Shown piece by piece: positions 13,959 through 25,700 of a DNA stretch of 64,000 bases (position 1 is the first letter of the stretch; each line of letters begins with the position of its first letter). The stretch covers positions 3,725,640-3,789,639 of the forward strand of contig KV748181.1 of NCBI GenBank assembly GCA_001692895.1, read 5' to 3'. This DNA is from Cenococcum geophilum 1.58 (lineage: Eukaryota > Ascomycota > Dothideomycetes > Gloniales > Gloniaceae). The notes beneath the pieces were generated by a model that worked only from the letters and a program-made list of their open reading frames with translations, was not told the DNA's origin and did not search any database. Made by a program: the position numbers and the translations under genes.

Positions 13959-14383
13959 TGTTACGGACGCTTTAAGTACAATATTATAACTACTTGGAGA
14001 AGAGACGGAAGAAGCTAGTTAGTTAATTTAGGCACGGTCTAAGATAGAGCCGGTAGAACCATGTAATGAGGAATAGTAGCTAAGGTTATATAATATGCTA
14101 NNTATTAAANNNGAGGAANNAGAGNAACTTACGTACCTTATATATAAGACGTATATTACGTATAAGAAGGATTTTATAGGAGTACGGTTGTGTATTTAAG
14201 GACCCTTAGTCCCTACCTAGATAGTTCCTTCCTTATAGTAATTCTTAGAATACAATTAGAGTTAATCTATTAGGCAACCACTCCACCAGTTATTATTACG
14301 TTGTTAACTTTTATACTTGCATTTCCTACACACTTAGCCCAATAACGAGCCCACCGTAGTTCCTGCTACAAGGTTCCGTTATA
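13959..14383 (+). repeat. 3' LTR of copy A
   Basis: The partner of 5819-6243, preceded by a purine-rich tract (about 13932-13958) and followed by the duplication TAAAG (14384-14388). Several N calls sit near 14101-14125. Confidence 0.93.
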
Positions 14384-14830
14384 TAAAGTTTAGGTTTAAA
14401 TCTAGCTCTAAGGTTAGGCCCGTATAGGGAGGTAGGTATAGTTTTAATTTAAGGTGGTTTTATAATTAGCGGCGCTAATATTTAGTGCTCTTCTCCTTTT
14501 CTCTATTAGAGGTGGAGATAGAGCTAATAATTAAATGGCCGTAATACTGCTAGGTCTGTATTACTTTATTAGTCTAAAAGGTAGGTAAGTAGCTAGCATT
14601 AAAATAGAATAGGAAAGAGTAGGTAAAAAGCTAGGCTTAAAAGATAAATGTTAAGAAGTAAGTAGGGTTAGGATTAGAGAAGTAGCTAGTTTATAGGAGG
14701 ATAGGAGTAAAGTAAGAGGCGGCTATTGCTTTAAGTAGACTTTAGTTTTTAGGCAGTGTTATAGGCTATACTATAGTTAGATTAATATTAAGCGCTAGTA
14801 AGCATTAAACAATATAGACCGCTCCCCTAT
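14384..14830 (-). pseudogene. DUF3435 remnant, upstream/N-terminal part beyond insertion A
   Basis: This continues the acidic, repetitive leader of the recombinase remnant across the A insertion. The five bases TAAAG are present at both 5814-5818 and 14384-14388, and the base pattern flows from one side to the other. No clear domain is visible here. The true start codon and upstream limit cannot be fixed; 14830 is a rough edge. From there to 15020 the sequence is AT-rich with a G run and no recognised feature. Confidence 0.45.
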
Positions 14831-15020
14831 AAGGCGATTAAGGGGGGGGCTTATAGGCTAAGTAAGCAAAGCCTCTTTAAAGCGGCAATAAGTTAGGGCC
14901 TAAGTGAGGTAGAAACGCCGCCAAAAGTAGCGGCTAAACACCCCTAAAAACGGATGCATTTTTACCACTATATATATTTATAAAGTTATTTATATATATA
15001 ATCTATGCTAATATATAATA

Positions 15021-16011
15021 TAAAAATGTCTATTTAAAGCGAAGTCACGCCTTCCCTCCGAATAGCAACATCAATATCTATTACAATTAGCTTTTTGGCT
15101 TTTTGCTTTAAAATAAGGCTTATTTAATAGAGATTTTGTTATTTATTCGTCTTATAGCCTTAATAATACTATGCCGTACGGCGTTGTGTTGTCGTCGCGA
15201 TAAAACGTCTTACCCCTAGAGGATCGCGAAGTTTTGCGTCGCGTCTTTCTATAGCAGCTGTTAATAAGTAGTCTTTCCTGACAATTTTTCCCATAGGGTT
15301 TTTCAATAGGTTTTAAATTGACGCTTTCTAGCTTTCTCCCTTCCTCCTTCCTATATTGGTTATTGGGCGTAGGCCTTGTACCGCTAGGTTCGTTGTTAAC
15401 AGCCTTCGATATTACCTAGGTTCTAGGTTACCTAAACGGTCTTTTAACGATACCCTATGGGCGCAAAAAAGACGAGATATATTCCTACTTCTATATTAGT
15501 TATAGGGCAGGCCTTATACCGCTAGCTTCTAACGGTACGTATTGTTTGGGGCAATGAGTATATAATTATCTACTACTGCTTAAGATAGTAGGGAACCTAC
15601 TATGCAATATAGTAGGCTAAGATGATTACCCTCTCCTCAGGCCTACACCCCCAATTAATATATTATTTAGAATATATCTCTATCTCTGCAAGTAAGTAAA
15701 TAGATAAAAATGTCTATTTAAAGCGAAGTTACGCCTTCCCTCCGAATAGCAATATTAATATCTATTACAATTAGCCTTTCGGCTTTTCGCTTTCCCACCC
15801 TCTACCCTATAGATAGATTTTGTAGCCTCTTAGGCTTGCGGTAGGCCCAAGGGGGGCAATGAGTGTGTAATCATCTACTACTGCTTAAGACAGTAGGGAA
15901 CCTACTATGCAATACAGCAGGCTGAGATAATTACCCTCTCCTCGGGCCTACACCCCCAATTAATACATTATTTAGAATATATCTCTATCTCTGCGAGCAA
16001 GTGAATAGATA
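15021..16011. mobile_element. Short split-direct-repeat element S (DIRS/Ngaro-type architecture)
   Basis: Four repeat blocks lie in the order A1 (about 15021-15108), B1 (about 15547-15705), A2 (about 15705-15792), B2 (about 15853-16011). A1/A2 share the start AAAAATGTCTATTTAAAGCG; B1/B2 share GGGGCAATGAG through to the end ATAGAT. The A-inner-B-A-B order is that of tyrosine-recombinase retroelements such as Ngaro and PAT. Only about 440 bp separate A1 from B1, with no reverse transcriptase, so this is a non-autonomous or internally deleted fossil. It shares the end motif ATAGATA and the A-block end CGCTTTC with element G, but is not the same family. Its right edge touches gypsy fragment E. 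Confidence 0.65.
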
Positions 16012-16253
16012 TTAGGTATTTTAAGTTAACTCTTAGCTTATTTTTATCCTTAAGTTTAAACCTTTATTTAACTAATCTAGCTACTAGCTTATTATTAATA
16101 AGTACTAAAATTTATTATTCTCGTCTCTAGTTATCTAATTATTCTTTTAGGTCTCTTAATATTATAATTAAGGTCCCTTAAATATAACTTATTTATTATT
16201 CTAATATTACTTAGTCTATAATAACTTACTTATTTAGCTATATATAGAAATCT
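16012..16253 (-). mobile_element. Ty3/gypsy fragment E, left piece
   Basis: A piece of the gag region of an older chromovirus copy in minus orientation, matching 46555-46800 in copy F. It stops at 16253, where copy B is inserted, and resumes at 38328; AATCT is repeated at both joints. It is broken and strongly AT-shifted. Confidence 0.8.
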
Positions 16254-16673
16254 TATAACGAAGCCTTGTAGTAGCAACTATGGTAGACTTGTTAATAGGC
16301 TAGGTATATAGGTAAATAAGAAGTTAATAACGTAATAATAACTAGTAGAGTGGTTGCCTAATAGATTAACTCTAATTGTATTCTGAGATTTACTATAAAG
16401 GAGAGAACTATCTAGGTAAGGACTGTAGTCCTTTAAATACACAACCGTACTTCTAAGAAATCCCCTTTATATATAAGGTATATATTATATATATTATATA
16501 TACGTTCCCTTTATACACTACGTATACTACATATAACGTTATATAAACTTAGCTACTATTCCTTATTATATAGCTCTACCGGTTCTATTCTAGACTATAC
16601 CTAAATTAACTAACTAGCTTCTTCTAACTTCTCTCTAAGTAGTTATAATATTATACTTAAAGCGTCCATAATA
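16254..16673 (-). repeat. 3' LTR of copy B
   Basis: A 420-bp LTR of the same family as 5819-6243, in reverse. Its length equals that of the partner LTR at 35884-38327 once the two insertions and their duplications are subtracted. Confidence 0.9.
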
Positions 16674-19600
16674 CTATCTCCCTTCTCTTTATTTTCGTTC
16701 TTAAAGATTTAAAATATCTTTAAGTCGTTTACTAGAGGTATAATATCTATCTAATTAATTTAGTTAATATTGTTACTTATTATGCCTAAGGCTCCTTCCT
16801 TCTTATAGGCGCAACGTTGTGCTCGTACTATTGCTGCGATATTATCCTTTAGTAAGATTATACCGTCTTTATATTCTTGCTGTTTAAAAGAGGGGTTAGT
16901 TTATATTGCGTTAGCGAATCTATCTTTATAATAACTGTCCTCTTACTTAAAGTATACTAAAGCGAATGTTTATTCGTTCTATAACGTTTACTTTATCTTT
17001 AATACTAAATATACGCAACCTATTACTTTTAATAGTTGTTTAGTTCCTTAACTAATTTGTTTTAGGGTCTTATATTTAATCTACTGCTACGCGGCTAGAT
17101 AGTAAACTGTTTTAAGCCCTTGCTAAGTTAAAACGTTTTTATAATGTGGAGCAGAAGGCTCTTAAGGCCCGTATTACGGCGTCCGCTTAGTTACTTTGTC
17201 TTAAGAAGGTTCGTAAAAAGGTTTATTTTAAGGAGTGGAAACTTATAGAATAAGGTTTATAGGAACTTAGTAATAAAAGAACGGATTCTCTTCTATTTAA
17301 GAAGGAAATAAACTTAAGTAGTTCGGCAACTACTCTTCTTAGGTCCCCCTTAGGTGGTTTGTTTTTTTATAATCCTTTTTTATTAATACTACCTAACCTA
17401 ATTTCTTCTAATACTCCTATACCTTTTCTATAGCGTTTTTTAGATTCCCTAGTAGTTCCTAGGTAGTCTTATTATAGCCTATCTACTTTACCTTATACTA
17501 TATTTTATTGTTAATGTCTTTATAACTAATAATCTTTAAAACTTACTATTTGTCTTCCTCTTATCCTCTATATATGTCTGCTTTATAGACTAGTAGCTTA
17601 ATATTTTTATATACTAGCTCTAGTATTGCGATGTGCTATATAGGGTAAATTTTTATCTTAGTTAGTAGGTTTAACTTAAACGTAACTGGTAAAATCCTTT
17701 ATATAATTTTAAAAGGCCCTAATCTAATATAGTCCAACTTTTTACTTAGTTATTAACTTTTGAAATTTTTGTATAGTAGCTATACTTTATCTCCCTCCTT
17801 AAGATCTGGTTCCTTAGATCTCTTAGTATTATAGTACCTTTTTATCCTTTTTTATACTTTCTTTACTAATTCCATAAGGTCTATATAAANATTNATTAGN
17901 GTCTTTATTCTTTCTTTNGCTATNCTACTTATTTTCTTNNCTTANNNTAGTAATAACNATNTTCTNNGCTTATATCNATAATTTGCCTTAAATAGTAATA
18001 TGCCTATTCCTTTTTGTAGTGTTCTATTGTATATAAACTATATAATTAGTAATAGCGATACCTAATTATTCTGTGCGTAATTAATATAATATTTTAGATA
18101 CTGTTTTAGCGTCTAATTTAATCTTTTAATTAACCGTCTGTTTACGGGTAATATGCGGTAGAAGTTACTGCTTAAACTCCTTACTCCGCTAAGAATACCT
18201 CCTAAAATGCTGTTATAAATCTTAGATCTTTATCTAATATAATTTTACTTAGTACTCTATATCTTGCGAATACTTCTTTAACGTAGATTCTAGCAATATC
18301 CTTTACTAAGATTTCTTCTATATATGCTATAAAGTAGCCCTACTTAGTTAACTTATCTATTATTACTAAGATCGCGTTATAATCTTGTCCGGTAATAGGG
18401 TCTTTTAACTTTAGTAACTTTATAATAAAGTCTTATAATATAACCTCCTATAGTCTCTCTGGTATTTTAATAGGTTATAGCCCTCTATATAGCTTATACC
18501 TTATTAGTTTATTTCTTTAGTAATCTAGATATTCCTTTATACCTTTTTACGCTAAACCCTAGATTTTATTAATAATATACTCTTTTTAGAGTCTCGATAC
18601 TAAGCCCGTAGCTCTATTATATTCTTAAGTTAATCCCTTATAGAAATCTTCTATAAAATACTCTACTATACTTCTTGGGATATACTTCGCTTCTCTATAC
18701 TTATATAGTATTTCTTCTTTTAGATGCTTTAGCTATTTCTTTAGCTATGCTTTAAAGATTCTTTGTACCTAAAAGCTTTCTAGTATCTTATAGACTCTTC
18801 CTAGTTTATTATCCTCTTAAGTTGCTACTAGTTTAGGGTAATTATATCTAATTAATCTATCCTTATCTCTGTGTAGTATTGCTCCTAATAGTTTCTTATT
18901 ATTTTATAGTTTAGCTTTTTTACTAAGTACGTCTACTCTTATATTCTTAGTTCCTTTAGTATACTAAATCTCAAAATAGTATTTTGTAAGCATCTCTACC
19001 TATCTAACTTATTTTTAATTAAGTTCTTTTATTGTTAGGAACCCCGTTAAGTTTTTATAATCTATTTTAACTATAAATAGTTTCTCTACGCCTTATAAAA
19101 ATGCTCTCTATTTCTTAAGTGCTATAACTATACCTAATAACTCCTTATTATAGATATTATAGTTTAACTCTAGTAGTGTTATCTTTCTACTATAGTATGC
19201 TACTAGGTGCTATGCGTCCTTATATTTCTATAGTAAATATACTCCTAGTATATAGTCTAATACGTCCGTTTTTATAACCGTGTCTAGTCCTAGTTAATAG
19301 ATTTTAAGAATTGGCTCCTAGGTAAATAACTCCTTAAGTTCCTTAAACAACTTTCTTTATTTATCTTCCTATACTTATAGTTTCTCTTTCTTTATAAGTC
19401 TGGTAAATAGTTTAATATTCTTTAACTACTATGCTATAAACCTCTGGTAGTAGTTACAAAACCCTAAGAATAACCTTAACTATGTTATATTCTCTAGTTC
19501 TTACTAACTTACTATAGCTTTAATTTTCTTTAGGTCTATACTAATATAATATAATTTAATAATAAATCTAATAAAATCGGTCTTCCTAGTAAAGAACTTG

Positions 19601-22510
19601 TATTTCTTAATTGCTACTAGTATCTATTCTTCTTATAGTCTCTTTAAAACCTATTTAATATATTCCCTATATTCTTCCTTAGTTATTAAGTAGATAATAA
19701 TATTATTGAGGTATACTATAATAAACTTATTAAGGTGTTCTCCTAATATACTATTAATTCTTTTCTAAAATGTTATAGGTGTATTTATTAATCTAAATTG
19801 CATAACTAATAGCTTATATAGTCCTTCTCTTAACCTAAAGGCTGCTTTTTATTTATCGCCTTCCTTAATCCTAATCTAATAGTATACCTATCTTAGATCT
19901 ATCTTTGTAAAGATTTACGCATTACCTATCTAATCTTAAATTTCGCTAATTAAGGGTAAAGAATACCTATCTTTCTAAGTAATGCTGTTTAACTACTTAT
20001 ATTAATGCATAACCTAAGCTTTCTATTTTTCTTTAGTATAAACAGTACTAGATAACCTGCTAATAACTGCAATAGTCTAATATATCCCTTTTATAGGTTT
20101 TCTTAGATAAACTCTTTAGTGCGCTTGCCTTCTCTTAAGCTTATAAGTTAAGAAGAACCTTAGACTTATTCCTAGTTCTAACTCTATTTTATAGTCCTAT
20201 ACTATATATTTTACCAGCTTTTTACTTTCCGGTAACCATAGCTTCTTACTATACTTATGGTATCTCTTTAGTATATAACTTAAGCCTCGCTTAGTCTCTT
20301 TGTATATCACTCTAACTTAATACTATACTAACTTAGTTTACTATTATATTTTACGGCGTTAAATATCTCTAATATTAACCTAACCTATAATTTAATTAAT
20401 CCTTAGGTTGTATTTCTATAACTAAGGTGTTTCTAATACTACCTTATCCCATCCTAATAGTAGGATATTAAAAGATATTTTAATTTATTTTCCTTTAATA
20501 GTTATCTAAATAAGTCCTATTTTAAGATTAATAATCCCTCCTTTATAGGCTATTGGATCTCCTAAAATTATAACTAAAGGGTAAAAAAAAATTTCTGTCT
20601 ATAAGATAATCCTATTCTCTTAACTATTACTAGTAAGATATAGTTCCGTATTACTCCACTATCTATTAGTACTTTAAACTTTAATCTTACTAATTAATAT
20701 ATAAATTTAGGTATTATCCTTAAATTCCTTTAAGGGTCTAAGGCTTTACTATTAGCTCCCTTTAGTTCTATAGGCCTCTACTTTTCCTAACTATTAGCTA
20801 CTTAATTTTATTATACTTAGCTTACTCTTTAGCTAATACCTAGTTTGTTTTTTATCTTTAATATACTATAAACACGTATTCTCTAGGTATTTCTACTACT
20901 ATTATCCGTCTAAGCATTCTTCTGTAAGGAATCTTTTTAGTTAAAGTATTAAGTCTCCTAACTCTTAAACTTCCATTAAATACCAGCCGTATATATACTT
21001 AGTATTTTTATACTATTACTCCTCTAGCGCCCAATATATCCTTATAGAGTATTTTTAATTCTTTTCCTTTGGGTTCTTATGCATTTTATATATATTATCT
21101 ATATATATAATCTATAATAGTGTATAGTATACTAGGTGCTTCGGGTTAACTCTTAACTTATTTTTGTCTTTAAGTTTAAACTTTTACTATGTTAATCTAA
21201 ACGTTATAACTTTATTCGCGGGTACTAAGATACGCCTTTTACTTCTTTAGTCCTTTAAATATTTTTTTAGATCCTTTAACATTATAATTAAGGCTCCTTT
21301 AATATAAGTTATAGCCTTCTCTATAATTAGGTAGTCCTAAATAACTTATTTATCTAACTATATATAGAAATCTTCCTACTTATTATTGTGTTGCTATCTA
21401 TACCACTTTTAGTATAGCTATTAGAGTATATACGGCTTGTCTATAAGGAAGTATCTTCTTATTACTATGTTATAATAGCCCTTTATATATTATTCTTTAA
21501 ATTTAGTAGGGATCCTTAGATCCTCTTTATTTTCCAGTTTAGTAAGCTACTTAACTCTTAGTGTGCCTGCCCTAGGCCTATTAGTAATTCTTTATACTAG
21601 TATTTTGTCCTTTATACAATTTAGTGCACTAAATCTCTTATCTAGTTTCTATTCTTGCTATACGATAATTCTTTATCTAAATTCCTCTATGGTTTCTTTT
21701 AGTTTACGTCTTATACTTAAATCCTTAAAGTTTTCTTACTTCTTAATCTTAGTATTAATACTTCGATCCTATTACTAAGCCTTACTTACAATTTCTTTAA
21801 TAGTCCTTATTCTATTGCTAAAATCTTAGTCCTATAAGATTTTTAATCCTAAGCTCGCTTCTATTTTAAGCTTTACTCCAGCCTTAGTCTAACTAGGCTT
21901 ACTTAGTATTCTTATTTCGTCTTAAGAGTTTTAAATCTTACTTATCTTATCTTAAGAGTCTTATATCTTTAGGAAACTTCGTCCTAAGCTTATTTATATA
22001 TTACTAAACTAAGCCATTACTCTGCTCTATTAGTTATTATCTATTATAGGTCCTTAAGCTTGCCTTATCTTGTCTTAAGAATCTTAATCGTCTTATATCT
22101 CGTCTTAAAAGTCTTAAGCCTTTAGCCTTTTGCCTTTATTAAGTGCTAAAGTAGTTTACTATCCTACTTCTTTTACGTCTTATAAAGCAATAGATATTAT
22201 ATTTAGTGGGGTTTTAATCCCTACTAATATTCCCTATTTTATAGTGGAATTATTCTCTACCTCTTATATAATATCTTTAAGGTCTATATACTTCTAGTAA
22301 GCTACTTTTATTACTTTATTATTATTAAATGTTTTATCTATATTAAACTTATTATCTTTAATATCCGATCTACGAACTAGTTTATTAATTCCCCTATATT
22401 TTATAGGTTTTGGCTCTTATAGTTAATAGCTTACGCTATACTTAGATTCTTTATAAATTTGGTATATATTGTTATAATAAAACGTAAAACTTTTAATTAA
22501 ATATTCTTTT

Positions 22511-22729
22511 TATTTGTACCAACTTAATAGTATAAGTGAGTTATATCCCAGGGCACGAAATACGTATAGTATCGTATGCTCTTTGGGATGGTGGTAACTG
22601 TCAATTCTATTAAGGTAGATTACGTAGTCTATATACTAACGCGCCTCCCCCCTAATTAGTTAGTATGTAGGTAGTTAGTGCACCAAACGCGTAAATACGC
22701 GTTTGTATACTAGGTGCTATAATTATATA
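22511..22729 (-). repeat. 3' LTR of copia C
   Basis: A 219-bp direct repeat of 28314-28532. Its outer end is slightly altered but is preceded by the duplicated CTTTT. It carries the motif CGCGTAAATACGCG and a run of seven C near 22650. Confidence 0.85.
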
Positions 22730-25700
22730 CTAGCGGTACTTGGAAAATAAAACCACTTATATACAGCCTCCGTAATTGCCTTAATAGAACTATAAAATAC
22801 CTAAGGAAATATATAGGAAATCCCTCCCAAGGTGCCTTCTGGGCTACCTTCTAAACGGTGCTCTAGGCTAGCCGTAAGTCCTACTTATAGTCCGTAAAAT
22901 GAACTATACGGCCCTTTAGCGGGCCGTAAATAAACTATACGGCCTTCCGGCGGGCCGTAACTAACCCGTAAATACTCTATTAGTCTCGCTCTACCCATTC
23001 TATAACCTTTAGGTTAAGCTTATTTATATTAATTAGGGTTTTAAGGGCTTAATACGGCTTTGCCTTAGTTATAGCGTCTACTAGGTTATCTCCGCTGCTA
23101 ATCTATTTAACCTCCGTAATTTTACGTCGTTTATAGGCCTAACGTAAGCATATTAGGTTAACTATAAGCCTCTTCTCTTATATTGTACCTAGTTTAACTA
23201 GGCAGTTATAGAGGGACTTTAAATTAGTATATAGAACTAGGGGTAACTACTCTAGCTATAGGATCTTTTGGATTATTAATTTGATTGCGGCTACTATATT
23301 AAAGCTATAAGCTAATGCGTATAGTTTAGAAGCTAGTATACTACGGGTTACTTATTTATACTTAATTAAAGACTAGTATAGTATATTTGCGTCCTAATTA
23401 CGGTCCGTAAGTATAATTATAAAGCCGATTTATAATAATAGGTCTTTGTTATTAGTAAAGGATGCGTCCGTAAATACTAGTAGGCTAAGGGAATTTAGGT
23501 CTAGTGGTATAAAAGTAAGTCCCCTTACTATATTGTCGATTTGCCACTAAATGCGCTTATTAAGCTGCTTAATATTTTCTTCTTACGGATCTACTGCCTG
23601 GGCCGTAAAGGACAAATCGTAGGTAGATTTGGGTTGGCGGACTATAGCAATATAGGCGCCTCTTGTACGCTATATAGTGTATTAGTCCTTTATATTTACG
23701 GTCTTATGGGTCTCTTTATAGGAGCTAGTAAGGTCCGCAGGCCTTACTATAATAAGCCTTAGGTTTTAAGCTTAGCGTTCCTAAGTTAGCTTAATTAGGT
23801 TACTCTTTTATATAATTAGGCCTCTATTAAACTTAATTAGAGTCTACTTAGTTAACTGCTCTCGCGGCTTTACTAAGAACTTTACCTCCTATAATTTAGT
23901 CCCTTTAGCGTCCGCAAAGGTCTAGTCTGCTAGGAAGAGGGTATTATCTATTTAGAGTCTAATAATACTAAGGCCGTTTAATGGGGTGTATAGGAGGCAG
24001 GGGTTATAGGTCGACTGTTTTATTTTAAGTTTACTAACGTAATGCTAGTGGTACGTCTTAAACCAATGGTTTTCGGCTTCTGGTACTCCGTATAGGGGTT
24101 TTATAACCTATAAAATTATTCCTAGTTATAGGTTAAGCTTATAGGGTAGTCGTATAAAGATGTCTCTACTTAGGTAGGTATTAGACTGTATATAGGCTTA
24201 CAAGATATCCCGTAAGTAGAGAGCTATGGATTTAGTTTGCTGTAGTCCTGGCGTAAGTATAAGTATAATCCGTTAACTAACTCGTTAAATTATAAGCGAT
24301 TATATAAGGACTAGGTCCTTTCCCTAGTCATTATAAGCTTATATAATAAGCCTTAATTTCTTAAAGGNTTTATTAGTACTAGGGTGCTTAATCTTATTAA
24401 TAAAGCGTAAGTTAAATATACGGACGCCTTACAGAACATCTTTTTCTATTATAACCACAAAGACGCCCTTTTTAAGTAGTCCGTTAACCTCTTTACGTTA
24501 TAAGTCCGTAAAAGGGGTTTCCTATACTAGAACTAATATATCCGTAGGCGGAGATTGCCTTACGGATATACCTGCGGAGGTTAGGTAATTCTCTATTATA
24601 GAGTTCTTAGTTATAGGGTGCTTTTAAGGGCGTCCTTAACCACGTTTTATAGCAGGTTTAGTGGGTTTAGTAGGTTTATAGGGGACTTCTATAGTAGGTA
24701 TAGGTGCTTTTAGTTCGTCTAAAGGCAGAGGTGTTTCTAATTCGTCTAGTTTAACATTATAGGTGTTTTTGGACCGAAAGTAGGGTTTTATAGACGTGCT
24801 TCTAAAGCTAGTCGGTCCGCTAGGGAGTTATATATAGCACGTTTTATTTTCTACGGCTAGTAAATAGTAAGGTCCGGTCTAATTGCCGCTTTTACGCTAT
24901 ATAAAGACTTCTGAATTAAGTGGGAGGTTATAAACTAAGGTTATATCTAGTCCGTTACAGTAGTATAGGGCGCTATTAATAGCTTATTTAGCCCGTAGTT
25001 TGACTATTTCGGCCATTGCCTTCCATATTATAGCTGTTTGTTCCGTAATAGATAGGGTAGGGAGGCCTAGGTTACTTATCCTTAGGTAAGCTCTGTAAAC
25101 CAAGAGGGTAGGTACTAGTCCGTTAGGGCTAGCGGTGTTATTAATAGCTTTTATAGCTATCTATAAAGCTAGTTCCTTTTAAATATCCTTATACTTATCC
25201 GTAATAATCTAGTAAGCTCTCTATAAAGCTAGGTAAGCTTACTTAATAAGCCTAATAGACTAGTACGCCTTAACTAGAACGGCTTTTATTAAAATAGCTA
25301 TAACTATAGCGTACTGTTAGAATTCCTTACTAATAAAGTTCCTACTAGTATTATAGGTAATATACTTAGGGGGTCTAACATATATATTAATTTAGCAGGT
25401 CCGTAAAATGTCCTAAGTATATTTTGCGGATATATTTTATAACTAACGGGCGGCTTAATAGCGGGTTGCCTCGTTAATTATATATAATACTAGGCTGCCG
25501 TTAATATACATAATGTCTACGTATATTAAGTGGTTAAAATTAAGTTCTTTATATAGAGTAAACTTAAATCGGCCTAGGGAACGTCCGTATTTCTAGTAGA
25601 AGGAGCAGTATTTAGTTAGGTGGTTAATTGCCTTCCTATTAACATTGTTATGTCTAGAGCGTTTAAGGACTCTATATAGCTTTTCGGCTAATAGGTAGCC

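Larger units (their letters stand above)
5819..14383 (+). mobile_element. Ty3/gypsy chromovirus copy A, full-length fossil
   Basis: A complete LTR-to-LTR fossil flanked by the 5-bp duplication TAAAG. LTRs are 425 bp each (5819-6243, 13959-14383). Order on the plus strand: gag region (about 6290-8000) with a CCHC-knuckle-like site near 7300; protease region about 9350-9620; reverse transcriptase (about 9900-10400); RNase H (about 10740-11120); integrase (about 11200-12300); a chromodomain-like segment (about 12470-12570); then a further 700 bp or so before a purine-rich tract just left of 13959. A piggyBac-like miniature element lies at 12575-13201; without it the copy is about 7.94 kb, like F. 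It is broken, with many breaks. LTR differences are nearly all C/T or G/A, so RIP prevents dating from them. Confidence 0.9.

Noticed and set aside
15547-16011. Repeats B1 and B2 as a pair of LTRs of a small LTR element
   Set aside because: LTRs would enclose the body, but here A and B blocks alternate with A2 lying between B1 and B2, and no TG...CA ends or 5-bp duplication was found.
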